Below, one piece after another: positions 42,241 to 49,911 of a stretch of 64,000 bases of DNA (its first letter is position 1; each line of letters starts with the position of its first letter). The notes below the pieces were generated by a model. That model had not been told where the DNA came from. It made no database searches and saw only the letters and a list, made by a program, of their open reading frames with translations. Source of the stretch: a virus. Where the stretch lies: the IMG/VR virus record IMGVR_UViG_3300047323_000138, positions 1-64,000 of that record; one strand, 5' to 3'. The position numbers and the translations under genes were made by a program.

Positions 42241-42280
42241 TTGCATAGAACCGATGTCCGGGCTTACAATAGACGGACAT
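42241..42280 (+). promoter_or_regulatory. Promoter overlapped by an inverted repeat
   Basis: TTGCAT (42241-42246) and TACAAT (42265-42270) have an 18-base spacer. ATGTCCG (42254-42260) and CGGACAT (42274-42280) form an inverted repeat bracketing the -10 box, so a repressor bound there would block the promoter. Confidence 0.6.
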
Positions 42281-42303
42281 TAACAAACAAAGGAGAGCAT
42301 ATT

Positions 42304-42516
42304 ATGGGTGAATTTTTCGGATGTATGTTTATACTTGCTGTAGTTATTATAACGACAGTCTCTAACACAACATTCCGCTTTGATGCAAACGAAACAGTGA
42401 AGATGTTGAATGAAGTTTGTATTAAGAATAGTGGGATTGAATTCTCAAAGATTGATGTTGACTCGTGGCAGTTCAAATGTAAAGATGGTGCAAGTTTTGT
42501 GGTCAAGCGCCCATGA
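42304..42516 (+). CDS. Membrane-anchored small protein
   Basis: 70 residues from ATG 42304 with GGAGAG upstream. An N-terminal hydrophobic helix (FFGCMFILAVVIITTVS) precedes a soluble part with two cysteines (NEVCIKN; WQFKCKDG). It is likely periplasmic with an N-terminal anchor. Confidence 0.6.
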   Translation: MGEFFGCMFILAVVIITTVSNTTFRFDANETVKMLNEVCIKNSGIEFSKIDVDSWQFKCKDGASFVVKRP

Positions 42517-42635
42517 ACGACTACGAATACAATGATCAACAAGAAGACTTAGCTTGTTTGAATGAACCAGTATTTGATATTGACCCATATATCTATCTAG
42601 AATACGATTTGGAATATATGCAAGGAGAAATGTAA
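42513..42635 (+). CDS. Very acidic 40-residue protein
   Basis: 40 residues, heavily acidic with many Tyr (DYEYNDQQEDL; PYIYLEYDLEYMQGEM). The stop overlaps the next ATG. Acidic small phage proteins sometimes mimic DNA, but there is no direct evidence here. Confidence 0.5.
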   Translation: MNDYEYNDQQEDLACLNEPVFDIDPYIYLEYDLEYMQGEM

Positions 42636-42919
42636 TGACAAATGAAATTATCAGCAAGTTTATTGAACATCTAGTAAAACCAGATATGTTTCTTGAAGAA
42701 ATTTGGTTTGAAGATAAATATGGAAATGTCCACTGGAATGGTGAAAACAATATTGACGACCTGATAAATGGAGATGGGGATACCTACTCTGGCGATATCC
42801 GTACAGAAGTAGTTGAGATAGATGGTTTTGCGCTATACACTATGGGTGATGACTGTGGTGGTGAAGGGCAGCTGATCTTTAAACTTAGTAATAAAATTGA
42901 CCCAAAGGATTACGAATGA
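42635..42919 (+). CDS. Hypothetical protein, paralogue of the gene at 60,167
   Basis: 94 residues. DLINGDGDTYSGDIRTEVVEID and LYTMGDDCGGEGQLIFKL align with the leftward gene at 60,167-60,442 (DLIEQNGNTYSGLIKGQAVE and LDSECGWDYQAIFSL). The family is unknown. It is embedded in a run of coupled small genes. Confidence 0.6.
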   Translation: MTNEIISKFIEHLVKPDMFLEEIWFEDKYGNVHWNGENNIDDLINGDGDTYSGDIRTEVVEIDGFALYTMGDDCGGEGQLIFKLSNKIDPKDYE

Positions 42920-43059
42920 ATTACGAAAACAACGAAGTAGTTATTGAAGGTTTGGAAAGTTCGATGAACACTTGGATCTTGTCTGATGAGAATGATGTAC
43001 GAGATACGTTTGGAGAAGACCTAGTATCTGCTGTAAAGGAAGCACTAGATGAGCAGTGA
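42916..43059 (+). CDS. Small acidic protein
   Basis: 47 residues from ATG 42916, which overlaps the previous TGA. It is acidic with a Thr/Gly centre (DENDVRDTFGEDLVSAVKE). Its end overlaps the next start by 11 bases. Confidence 0.5.
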   Translation: MNYENNEVVIEGLESSMNTWILSDENDVRDTFGEDLVSAVKEALDEQ

Positions 43060-43171
43060 TTACGACAGGTGGCTTGAAGAGGGTGATTATTATCTAGATG
43101 AAATTTATGTTCCTGAAGAAGACTGGAATGATTACGAACCGAATGAATATCCAGATGAGGATTGTGATTAA
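43049..43171 (+). CDS. Extremely acidic 40-residue protein
   Basis: 40 residues, nearly half Asp or Glu, with frequent Tyr (GDYYLDEIYVPEEDWNDY; YPDEDCD at the end). The composition suggests a DNA mimic or a charge-shielding protein, but that is only an inference. Confidence 0.5.
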   Translation: MSSDYDRWLEEGDYYLDEIYVPEEDWNDYEPNEYPDEDCD

Positions 43172-43383
43172 TGGAAGAGCCTGTTGGTCCACTTTGTGGG
43201 AAAGTAAATAAAATCATCCCTCACATCCCTTATTACTTAGCCGAAGGAAACGTTGTACAAAAGAAATGGACAGAACCTTTCGTAGACAGAGTTGGAAACA
43301 AAGCAATACTTACAAAAGTAGAAGTGCTTACGAAGAAAGGTAAGTTGGTGGAGTATGTTATTCAAGTGGCTTGGGAGAATTGA
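43171..43383 (+). CDS. Hypothetical protein
   Basis: 70 residues, basic and mixed (KVNKIIPHIPYYLAEGNVVQ; EVLTKKGKLVEYVIQVAWEN). The ATG overlaps the previous TAA. It contains no known motif. Confidence 0.55.
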   Translation: MEEPVGPLCGKVNKIIPHIPYYLAEGNVVQKKWTEPFVDRVGNKAILTKVEVLTKKGKLVEYVIQVAWEN

Positions 43384-43387
43384 GATA

Positions 43388-43675
43388 ATGGTTAAAGAAA
43401 AAGATATTGATGTTGTAATTGTTTCCTTTACAGACTACACTTCATATGACTTTGTTGAGCCGGGGACTTATTTCAGTGTTAGTGCAATGCAGGATTATTA
43501 TTTCTACAAAACATCCGACAGAGCTGCTGCCCAGTTAAAATGTGACGAAATCTTTGGCCCAAATCGTTACGTGGTCAAAACGTCAAAGATTATAAAGACT
43601 AAATCTAAACTAGAGTCAGGAGGCCAGAGCGTTTACGCGACGGCAACAACTAAAGGTCAAAAGAAGTATAACTAG
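43388..43675 (+). CDS. Hypothetical protein
   Basis: 95 residues from ATG 43388, four bases after the previous stop. It is a mixed alpha-beta protein with a basic Lys-rich end (IIKTKSKLESGGQ, KGQKKYN). The family is unknown. Confidence 0.55.
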   Translation: MVKEKDIDVVIVSFTDYTSYDFVEPGTYFSVSAMQDYYFYKTSDRAAAQLKCDEIFGPNRYVVKTSKIIKTKSKLESGGQSVYATATTKGQKKYN

Positions 43676-43684
43676 GGTGGGATT

Positions 43685-44188
43685 ATGGCAACAACACACG
43701 GAATGTCTGAGACGAAGGTGTACTTCTCTTGGTGGGAAATGAAAAGACGTTGCACCAATGACAGTAGGTCCGAATTTGTAAACTACGGAGGAAGAGGGAT
43801 CAACTTTCCAGAGAAATGGCTAACATTCGAAGGTTTCTGGGAGGATATGGGTGATACTTACTCACTCGGATTAACCTTGGAAAGAAAGGATGTTAATGGA
43901 AGCTACTCTAAAGAAAATTGTGAGTGGATACCACTAGAAGAGCAGGCTAAGAATAAAAGAGCTTATAAAAGTAACACAGTGGGTTTAGGAGGGTGTTGTC
44001 TTTTTGAGTCTAGGGGGAGAGTTTACTTGCGGGCGAGAATTCAAGACTCGACAACAAAGAAAAGAGTAAGTAAACTTTATAATCTAGCAAAGGTGCATAT
44101 CTCAGAGGCAATAATTCTTGCAGAAGAGTGGTTGAAAGTTAATCGTCTGCAAATGGGATATAAAGAGGGTCACGGCAGTGAAGGATAA
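43685..44188 (+). CDS. HNH homing endonuclease
   Basis: 167 residues. SWWEMKRRCTN, FVNYGGRGINF, LERKDVNGSYSKENCEW form the nuclease core in order, as in the genes at 23,180 and 57,833, but here without the N-terminal zinc knuckle. A short AP2-like tail follows (GLGGCCLFESRGRVYLRARIQ). The end overlaps the deaminase gene by 11 bases, which again shows precise insertion between functional genes. Confidence 0.8.
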   Translation: MATTHGMSETKVYFSWWEMKRRCTNDSRSEFVNYGGRGINFPEKWLTFEGFWEDMGDTYSLGLTLERKDVNGSYSKENCEWIPLEEQAKNKRAYKSNTVGLGGCCLFESRGRVYLRARIQDSTTKKRVSKLYNLAKVHISEAIILAEEWLKVNRLQMGYKEGHGSEG

Positions 44189-44582
44189 ACACATTCAAGC
44201 CTGCATGAAATGTGCTGAAGCTTGGGCTGAATGTTCTTCAGCAGAACGCCTAAAGGTTGGTGCAATTGCGTATAAGAATGGTCATATTATCGCAGAGGGG
44301 TATAATGGACTCCCAAGCTCAATGCAAGGCTCTTGTGAGGATGAACACGGACATACAAAATCAGAAGTTACTCATGCAGAAGATAACCTTTTGAGAAAGC
44401 TGACTCGTAGCACAGAAAGCAGTGTTGGTGCCTACATCTTCATCACTCATGCTGCCTGTAAAAATTGTTCAATTAAAATTGTTGACGCAGGCATCACAAA
44501 AGTCTACTATCGTAATGAGTATCGCAGCACTGAAGGATTAGAATATCTTCGTGCAAACAATATTGAAGTAATTAAAATTTAA
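44178..44582 (+). CDS. dCMP deaminase
   Basis: 134 residues. The zinc site is THAEDN (about 67-72), with Glu as the proton shuttle, and ACKNC (about 93-97). EGYNGLPSSM near residue 40 is the usual deoxycytidylate deaminase loop. It converts dCMP to dUMP for dTTP synthesis. The start is a GTG. T4-type phages have similar enzymes as part of nucleotide takeover. Confidence 0.88.
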   Translation: MKDKHIQACMKCAEAWAECSSAERLKVGAIAYKNGHIIAEGYNGLPSSMQGSCEDEHGHTKSEVTHAEDNLLRKLTRSTESSVGAYIFITHAACKNCSIKIVDAGITKVYYRNEYRSTEGLEYLRANNIEVIKI

Positions 44583-44593
44583 AGGAGAACAAA

Positions 44594-45019
44594 ATGAGAA
44601 CCAATGAATCGTTGTGGGCGGCAGAAGACATTGTAGACACTAAACATCTCCAATTCTTCAGTCTGTGTCAAGTAATGCGTGCCTTACATTATGACTATGT
44701 AGAATATCGGTCTTGTGCATCTCGATTTGAGAGCAAACACTATTCCAATAAAGGTCGTGAAGTAATCTCAATCTCTAAAGCTGTAAAATTATATAATGGT
44801 GACACAGCTAAATGTGTATTTGGTCGTCCTCCCAGTCACCTAACAATCTGGAGCTTTAACGACTATCAAGTTGCACAGGCTAAGGCTGCACGTATTGTCA
44901 AGAAAGTTAAGATCCAGCATTGTCGTGCTACAAATACTCTGATTATTCAAGACCACCGAGTAGAGTTCGTTCTTCCTTCATTCTCAAAGTTGTTTCTCAA
45001 TAATAAGTATTTAGGGTGA
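44594..45019 (+). CDS. Hypothetical protein
   Basis: 141 residues, basic, with a SFNDYQVAQAKAARIVKKVKIQ helix and several cysteines. It has an AGGAGA upstream. The deaminase neighbour suggests a role in nucleic-acid metabolism, but nothing is recognised. Confidence 0.6.
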   Translation: MRTNESLWAAEDIVDTKHLQFFSLCQVMRALHYDYVEYRSCASRFESKHYSNKGREVISISKAVKLYNGDTAKCVFGRPPSHLTIWSFNDYQVAQAKAARIVKKVKIQHCRATNTLIIQDHRVEFVLPSFSKLFLNNKYLG

Positions 45020-45022
45020 CCC

Positions 45023-45211
45023 ATGAATCGCTCAATCATATACGTTTGGTCATCAGGATTTTGGCTTTATGGTGTAGACTACCATCACGGTACGCATTCA
45101 GCTCTGGGTAAGTATCAAGAAGTTATTATTGGCGAGGGGTGGCATAAACAAGAGATTACTTTGATGGTGAATGATTTCATTGAAGAGAATCTATTGATGT
45201 GGGAAGATTGA
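45023..45211 (+). CDS. Hypothetical protein
   Basis: 62 residues with many aromatic residues (IIYVWSSGFWLYGVDYHHG). The ATG follows the previous stop by three bases. A terminator lies just after it. Confidence 0.55.
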   Translation: MNRSIIYVWSSGFWLYGVDYHHGTHSALGKYQEVIIGEGWHKQEITLMVNDFIEENLLMWED

Positions 45212-45222
45212 TAAGAATTTAT

Positions 45223-45258
45223 AAGGACTCTGGCGCTTGCTTGAGTCCTTTTCTTTTG
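45223..45258 (+). terminator. Rho-independent terminator
   Basis: An 8-bp stem AAGGACTC / GAGTCCTT (45223-45230 and 45243-45250) is followed by TTCTTTTG. It ends the run of coupled genes. Confidence 0.85.
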
Positions 45259-45265
45259 CCATAAT
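45236..45265 (+). promoter_or_regulatory. Probable promoter overlapping the terminator
   Basis: TTGCTT (45236-45241) and CATAAT (45260-45265) have an 18-base spacer. It would restart transcription for the phosphatase operon, and it lies inside the terminator hairpin. Confidence 0.45.
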
Positions 45266-45289
45266 GAATCACAAATTAAAGGAGGCTAC

Positions 45290-45793
45290 ATGGCTAACGT
45301 ATGGTTCACATCAGATTTACATTTAGGTCACAAAAACATTGCTAACTTCCGCACTCAGTTTGAATCTGAACTACACCACCGAGAAGTTATCAAAGAGAAC
45401 TACCACAAGGTTGTAACGAAACGAGATAAAGTGTTCTTCTTAGGTGATGTTGCATTCACACAGGAAACCCTTGAGGATGTCAGCACTTGGGTTGCTGAGA
45501 AGAGGGTGTTAATTGTTGGTAATCACTGTACAGATCAGGTGAGTATGAAAGAAGTGGTTAAACACTTTGATGAAGTGTACAGTCTAAAGAAGTACAAGGA
45601 GTTCTGGTTATCTCATGCACCTATCCACCCACAGGAGTTACGAGGTAAGTATAACTTACATGGTCATATGCACTTTGAGACAGTAGACGATCCTCGTTAC
45701 TTGAATTTGTGTCTTGAACATACTGATTACACACCAATTGACTTGAGTGAAGTTCGCAAACGACTCAATATTACTGAAAAGGTTTACAAATGA
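45290..45793 (+). CDS. Calcineurin-like metallophosphoesterase
   Basis: 167 residues. Metal-binding blocks appear in order: SDLHLGH, LGDVAF, VGNHC, LSHAP and LHGHMH. This set marks a small metallophosphoesterase of the YfcE/phage type, which hydrolyses phosphodiesters or nucleotides. It has AAAGGAGG upstream. It is the first of two phosphatases in this operon. Confidence 0.85.
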   Translation: MANVWFTSDLHLGHKNIANFRTQFESELHHREVIKENYHKVVTKRDKVFFLGDVAFTQETLEDVSTWVAEKRVLIVGNHCTDQVSMKEVVKHFDEVYSLKKYKEFWLSHAPIHPQELRGKYNLHGHMHFETVDDPRYLNLCLEHTDYTPIDLSEVRKRLNITEKVYK

Positions 45794-45990
45794 CACCAGA
45801 CAAAATCAAGAAACAAATAGAACTGCTCTGCTCGGACCTTGAGCGCTGCGATAAACGTTGCCGTAAGATATCCAAAGCAATCGGCCTAGAAGATAATCAT
45901 CTTATTTCTTGGGCTAGGAAAGAGGCTGAGAGTGTGTTAGAGTATATTGAATTGTTGAAGGAGAAAGAAGGTGCTGATAAAGAGATTTAA
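45790..45990 (+). CDS. Small helical protein
   Basis: 66 residues with a Cys/Lys-rich part (CSDLERCDKRCRKI) and a long helix ending EKEGADKEI. It overlaps both neighbours. The next gene starts inside its end, so their translation is coupled. Confidence 0.55.
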   Translation: MTPDKIKKQIELLCSDLERCDKRCRKISKAIGLEDNHLISWARKEAESVLEYIELLKEKEGADKEI

Positions 45991-46642
45991 AGAAAATACT
46001 GCCGGAAGGGACTTCTTCACAACAGATATACATGGTTGCTTTGACCTGTTGCATGAACAAATGAGGCTACATGCTTTTGATACAACCAAGGATAGATTGT
46101 TTGTAGGAGGGGACAACGCGGACAGGGGTCCATATTCAGACACAGTATTAGATTACATCTATGAACCTTGGTTTCACAGTATTAGATCTAACCATGAAGA
46201 GATGCTAATCACTGCTTTTGAGAATCCAACAAGCCGTAACGCTTATGAGATGCTCTATTGTAATGGTGGTGAATGGTTCTATGATTGTACACATGAGAAG
46301 CAGAAAGCTATCTATGAGGCTTTCAAGTCTTTACCATTAGCAATTGAAATTGAAAATCCTCAAGGCCTGATCGGTATCATACATGCCCAAGTTCCTATGG
46401 ATGATTGGGAAAAGTTTAGAGGCATGTCTGAACAGGATCTTTACTGGAGTGGGTACGCTATTGCACAATGGTCGAGAACCAAGTATGATAAACAAGATGT
46501 AACAGATGTGAAGGGTTTGTATAAGTGTTTCGTGGGACATAGCCCAACTAACTCAGGCGAGGTTGAACAATTAGGTAACACTTACTACTCGGATCTGGGC
46601 AGCTTCTTTCGAGATAAAATATCTTTCATTGAGATCAACTAA
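45971..46642 (+). CDS. Serine/threonine-type metallophosphatase
   Basis: 223 residues from a GTG. The DIHG, GGDNADRG and SNHEEM blocks form the PP1/lambda-phosphatase metal site. The third motif reads SNHE, not the usual GNHE. HAQ and GHSP occur later as expected. Lambda and related phages carry such enzymes. It may act on proteins or bis-nucleotides. It lies directly after the first phosphatase. Confidence 0.8.
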   Translation: MLIKRFKENTAGRDFFTTDIHGCFDLLHEQMRLHAFDTTKDRLFVGGDNADRGPYSDTVLDYIYEPWFHSIRSNHEEMLITAFENPTSRNAYEMLYCNGGEWFYDCTHEKQKAIYEAFKSLPLAIEIENPQGLIGIIHAQVPMDDWEKFRGMSEQDLYWSGYAIAQWSRTKYDKQDVTDVKGLYKCFVGHSPTNSGEVEQLGNTYYSDLGSFFRDKISFIEIN

Positions 46643-46643
46643 A

Positions 46644-46811
46644 ATGACACAAGAACAATATTACCTTCTAGAACGACTACGTACAAACCTCCTAGACGCT
46701 GCATCTGAGCTAGAACTTCTAGGCAAACTGCCAAGGTTTACACAGAATATTGATTGGATGTTGGATGAACTTGAAGAGTATATTAAATTGCAGAAGGAGG
46801 TTGATAAATGA
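46644..46811 (+). CDS. Small helical protein
   Basis: 55 residues starting MTQEQYYLLERLR. I chose ATG 46644, next to the previous stop. It is mainly helical and acidic, with no known motif. Confidence 0.55.
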   Translation: MTQEQYYLLERLRTNLLDAASELELLGKLPRFTQNIDWMLDELEEYIKLQKEVDK

Positions 46812-46981
46812 AAGAGAAATCAGACGGTGAGATTTATGAAGATGTTAGCCGTAAAGCTAATCCAGAGCTACATGCACAAATAGATGCTTGGATACAAAGT
46901 CTTCATGAAGGGCAACAACAGCTCATCAATGAAGATGCACAATTGATTGAAGATAATTATTGGGAGTTAATATTGAAATGA
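46808..46981 (+). CDS. Small acidic protein
   Basis: 57 residues, helical and Gln/Glu-rich (WIQSLHEGQQQLINEDAQLIED). ATGA overlaps couple it to both neighbours. Confidence 0.5.
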   Translation: MKEKSDGEIYEDVSRKANPELHAQIDAWIQSLHEGQQQLINEDAQLIEDNYWELILK

Positions 46982-47337
46982 GTAATGTAAACTTTAAACC
47001 GATGGATGATAAGCAACGAGAGCAGGTGCGGCTCAAAAGGGCTGCTGACCAAGCTTATGCTAAAGAGAACTTGATTACAGATTTCAAAGACGAGCAGTTC
47101 TGGCGAGAGAATGCCTCCAAAGTGGCGCTACGCCTCCCCGGTTGGTGGATTCCTAGTAGCGAAACAAAATACATTCGACGTGCATGTAAAGCTTTAGGTG
47201 TAGATATTAATTTATTTGTGGAAAGCACAGGCTTTTCTAACTTAAATCAGCTCGTAAAGGCTAATTCTAAGTGGTCGGCTGTGGGTATGGTTGGGTTGTG
47301 TGTGGAATTTGCCATCGAAACTGGAAAGTTGGCGTAG
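46978..47337 (+). CDS. Hypothetical protein
   Basis: 119 residues from ATG 46978 (MSNVNFKPMDDKQREQ). A basic helical N-terminus is followed by a part with LPGWWIP and YIRRACKALGVDINLFVESTGF, resembling a DNA-binding helix pair. The function is unknown. Confidence 0.55.
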   Translation: MSNVNFKPMDDKQREQVRLKRAADQAYAKENLITDFKDEQFWRENASKVALRLPGWWIPSSETKYIRRACKALGVDINLFVESTGFSNLNQLVKANSKWSAVGMVGLCVEFAIETGKLA

Positions 47338-47398
47338 TTTTTACCCTGCCAATCAACGAAAAACTAAAATTCATCTCCGTACACAGGGGTATACTAAA

Positions 47399-47593
47399 AT
47401 GACAATTCTTGCTATATATTTAATCGGTGTAATCTTCACATTCTATTATGAGACAGAGGATATCTTCCTTGGATCGCTCCCTACATCTATTCAAGGGACA
47501 ATTATATTCTCTTTATGTTGGCCCTTTAGCATAATCTTCGGAGCTGCTATCATGTGGAAAGAGATTATTAAGAAACGTGGAGAGAAGAAATGA
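47399..47593 (+). CDS. Small two-helix membrane protein
   Basis: 64 residues from ATG 47399. Two transmembrane segments (about 3-20, and 30-50, GTIIFSLCWPFSIIFGAAIMW) and a short basic tail (KKRGEKK) define a two-pass protein. It overlaps the next gene by four bases. Confidence 0.55.
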   Translation: MTILAIYLIGVIFTFYYETEDIFLGSLPTSIQGTIIFSLCWPFSIIFGAAIMWKEIIKKRGEKK

Positions 47594-47991
47594 CTGCTAA
47601 TCGCACACTTGCTGAACAACGTGGATTATCTGAGTCCCAAATCCAAGAGATTGATCGTCTGCACGAACATCTTGACAAAACAATAAACTATTTCATTGAA
47701 CAAGGCTGGACACAGGCACGAGAAGATGAAATTCATGATATCGAATACCTCCTACAACAAGCTTGGGGATTTCCTAAAGACTGTGGATATCATCGTTATG
47801 CACACCAATATGCTTTTGTCTGTCAGTGGTTTGGTCGGACATTCAAGTGTGTAGAAACTGGGAATCAAATTACGTTAGGGAAGGACATCTACGAACGTCA
47901 GTATATTCCTTTCGGTAATTGTGCAATTGACTTGGGTGTCTTGAATGGCTACTCTCGTCGTATTGGAAATATGGAGGAAATTAAGAAATGA
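47590..47991 (+). CDS. Hypothetical protein
   Basis: 133 residues, helical, with EQGWTQAREDEIHDIEYLLQQ and FPKDCGYHRYAHQYAFVCQWFGRTF. No family is recognised. It is coupled to both neighbours by ATGA overlaps. Confidence 0.55.
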   Translation: MTANRTLAEQRGLSESQIQEIDRLHEHLDKTINYFIEQGWTQAREDEIHDIEYLLQQAWGFPKDCGYHRYAHQYAFVCQWFGRTFKCVETGNQITLGKDIYERQYIPFGNCAIDLGVLNGYSRRIGNMEEIKK

Positions 47992-48170
47992 CCCAACAAT
48001 ATTCACCCGAGAAACAATTGATCAAAGACTTCATCCGCTACATTTCTGATAATCATAAGTGCTGTGTGGTGAGTTTTCCAGATGAGTTTGCTGCTGACAG
48101 CTATTTGAACTACAAATTTGTCAATACGTGTGAATTGCTGGATGAATTTATTAGGGAGAGAAAGACATGA
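47988..48170 (+). CDS. Hypothetical protein
   Basis: 60 residues with a central CCVVSFPDEFAADSYLNYKF stretch. No known family. It overlaps the next start. Confidence 0.5.
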   Translation: MTQQYSPEKQLIKDFIRYISDNHKCCVVSFPDEFAADSYLNYKFVNTCELLDEFIRERKT

Positions 48171-48358
48171 GTTGGGTTCAAGTAGATGAAAAGACTGCTG
48201 AGTGGTTGTTACGACAACGTAATGACGACAACATCCTATACTCTTCGAACTCTTTGCACTGCTGGGATGAGATATTCACAGCAGGAGGTTGTAGATTTAA
48301 GGTGGAAGGTTCGTTCTACTCAGATGAAGTATCAGTCTATAAGGAAGAACAACTATGA
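48167..48358 (+). CDS. Hypothetical protein
   Basis: 63 residues with several Trp and Cys (SWVQVDEKTAEWLL; LHCWDEIFTAGGCRF). No known family. It is coupled by four-base overlap to the next gene. Confidence 0.5.
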   Translation: MSWVQVDEKTAEWLLRQRNDDNILYSSNSLHCWDEIFTAGGCRFKVEGSFYSDEVSVYKEEQL

Positions 48359-48483
48359 ACCAAACAATTGAAGAAAGATTCCAATCCATAGAAGACCAAC
48401 TCAAAGAGCTTCGCAAGGAATTGGAGAGTGACCTTGCGAAATATAGGGATAGTAGTTATTTAATTAAGAGGGAGAAATCATGA
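48355..48483 (+). CDS. Small coiled-coil peptide
   Basis: 42 residues, one long amphipathic helix (FQSIEDQLKELRKELESDLA). The ATG overlaps the previous stop. It may form a dimer. Confidence 0.5.
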   Translation: MNQTIEERFQSIEDQLKELRKELESDLAKYRDSSYLIKREKS

Positions 48484-48578
48484 ACAAAACAGAACTCATT
48501 GGAGTGGCAATAGCTATAACACTTATGCCTTATATTATTGGGGTGTGGTTAGTTTACAACATCAGGGGTGGGAAATGA
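48480..48578 (+). CDS. Single-pass membrane peptide
   Basis: 32 residues, nearly all one hydrophobic helix (LIGVAIAITLMPYIIGVWLV) with a short basic end. Both ends overlap neighbouring starts. Confidence 0.5.
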   Translation: MNKTELIGVAIAITLMPYIIGVWLVYNIRGGK

Positions 48579-48775
48579 ATCAGAAAGCTATTGAAACTTA
48601 TGCGGTACATCTCTATAGAACACGAAAGCCTTGGTCTGATCCGTATGCATATTACATTGAGTACACTGGTAACTATTATGGAGAAGACTCCGATGGAACA
48701 AGGATCTACAATTGGCAAGAATACGAACAAGAGTCTAGCGATGCTGTGGATTATTGGTCAGGAGAAAGTAAATGA
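48575..48775 (+). CDS. Hypothetical protein
   Basis: 66 residues starting MNQKAIETYA, chosen as the ATG that overlaps the previous stop. It has a Tyr-rich centre (DPYAYYIEYTGNYYGEDSDG) and an acidic end. Confidence 0.5.
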   Translation: MNQKAIETYAVHLYRTRKPWSDPYAYYIEYTGNYYGEDSDGTRIYNWQEYEQESSDAVDYWSGESK

Positions 48776-48927
48776 AAGGTGAGCCACCAAAACCTCCACT
48801 TATGCGTGTAGGTGCTAACGGCAATCCATGCCCTCTATGTGGTAGTGGAATGAAGCCTAATTGGCTGTGGCTAAAATCTAAGGGATGTTATCAGCCCGAG
48901 TGTGAGAATTATTGGAGGAACAGATGA
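48772..48927 (+). CDS. Small zinc-finger-like protein
   Basis: 51 residues with CPLCGSGMK and a later CYQPEC pair, which together could bind one zinc. It is otherwise Pro/Lys-rich. The stop overlaps the next ATG. Confidence 0.55.
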   Translation: MKGEPPKPPLMRVGANGNPCPLCGSGMKPNWLWLKSKGCYQPECENYWRNR

Positions 48928-49244
48928 CAGACACATACGAACGTTGTTCCTGTGGTGCTAGAGATAGGGCTAAGTGTAGTAAAGAGAGTGAACATGGTGG
49001 GAAGCTGTGTTTGAAGACAGAAGACAGTCTGTTTAAGAACTTTCGAGAAACACTTAATGGTGGCTTCTGTGCTGATATTGATTACGAGTCAGATGCTTGG
49101 CAGAAGGTTGTTGATGATTGGTCTGAGTTTAAAAGTCAGTGCGTGCCTATTCCTAAAGAGTTGTTTGAACGTATGGGTGTGATTAAAAAGAAAGCTGAAG
49201 AGAATAGGAAGAAGGACTTAGACAATGAAACCACTAATCATTAA
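48924..49244 (+). CDS. Cysteine-rich hypothetical protein
   Basis: 106 residues with CSCGARDRAKC and KLCLKTED near the N-terminus, suggesting a zinc-binding front, then a helical, charged end (KKKAEENRKKDLD). It starts at ATG 48924 inside the previous gene's end. Confidence 0.5.
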   Translation: MTDTYERCSCGARDRAKCSKESEHGGKLCLKTEDSLFKNFRETLNGGFCADIDYESDAWQKVVDDWSEFKSQCVPIPKELFERMGVIKKKAEENRKKDLDNETTNH

Positions 49245-49404
49245 AACACCAGAAGGACTTTACGTCTGTGAAATACCAATAGAGAATGAACCTGAAGACA
49301 ATGCAACAGATGCGGAATGGTGGATATGGGCTGCAACTGGTGTTGGCAGTAGTCCTGTAGAGGCTTATAATAATTGGGTGAAGGATTGGGAGGATAAGGT
49401 GTGA
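49225..49404 (+). CDS. Hypothetical protein
   Basis: 59 residues with GLYVCEIPIENEP and a Trp-rich AEWWIWAATG segment. This resembles small phage proteins of unknown function. It overlaps both neighbours. Confidence 0.5.
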   Translation: MKPLIIKTPEGLYVCEIPIENEPEDNATDAEWWIWAATGVGSSPVEAYNNWVKDWEDKV

Positions 49405-49607
49405 ATCTTAAACCAGAAGACTTAGAAATCACCACATACCCACCCTATAAAACTGGAGGACAACATGTAGGACTTACACATAGTGGTGTTCTTATTGTGC
49501 ATAAACCTACAGGATTGGGTGTTGTGTCTATTAGTGAGAGAAGTCAGTATAGGAACAAAGATAGGGCTTTAGTTATGTTGGAAATATTGGTTGAGTTGGA
49601 GCTATGA
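49401..49607 (+). CDS. Hypothetical protein
   Basis: 68 residues starting at GTG 49401, with PPYKTGGQHVGLTHSGVLIVHKPTG, a beta-rich stretch. It overlaps the next ATG by four bases. Confidence 0.5.
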   Translation: MNLKPEDLEITTYPPYKTGGQHVGLTHSGVLIVHKPTGLGVVSISERSQYRNKDRALVMLEILVELEL

Positions 49608-49765
49608 AAGGTCTATTCATACTAGCGTGCTGTTGTCTTTTCGCATATTGTATAGCTGAGAGTTTAGACCAAGCTAGAAAAGAATGTGATAAGAAGCAAG
49701 GGTATGAATTTATTAAACCCATTGGTAGAAACCAACCTTGGCAGTGTATACGGGAGGGTAGGTAA
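49604..49765 (+). CDS. Small secreted or periplasmic protein
   Basis: 53 residues. A hydrophobic front (GLFILACCCLFAYCIAESL) looks like a signal peptide, possibly lipoprotein-like because of its cysteines. The mature part has two further Cys that could form a disulfide. Confidence 0.5.
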   Translation: MKGLFILACCCLFAYCIAESLDQARKECDKKQGYEFIKPIGRNQPWQCIREGR

Positions 49766-49911
49766 TGTACGATAGACAACCACAAAGCTATGCTGAGATG
49801 TTTCAAATGGCAATGCAAGAGTTAAAGAAACAAACAGACTTGTACTTTGAATTTAAGAAGAAAGAGTTTGATGCGTATGTGGATAGGAAGTTAGAGGAGG
49901 TGAAACAATGA
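49765..49911 (+). CDS. Small helical protein
   Basis: 48 residues, mostly one long charged helix (MFQMAMQELKKQTDLYFEF). Overlaps couple it to both neighbours. Confidence 0.5.
   Translation: MYDRQPQSYAEMFQMAMQELKKQTDLYFEFKKKEFDAYVDRKLEEVKQ

Noticed and set aside
47291-47398. Longer N-terminus for the membrane protein at 47,399
   Set aside because: It would overlap the previous gene in another frame, and the added residues look random; the ATG at 47,399 sits directly before the hydrophobic helix.
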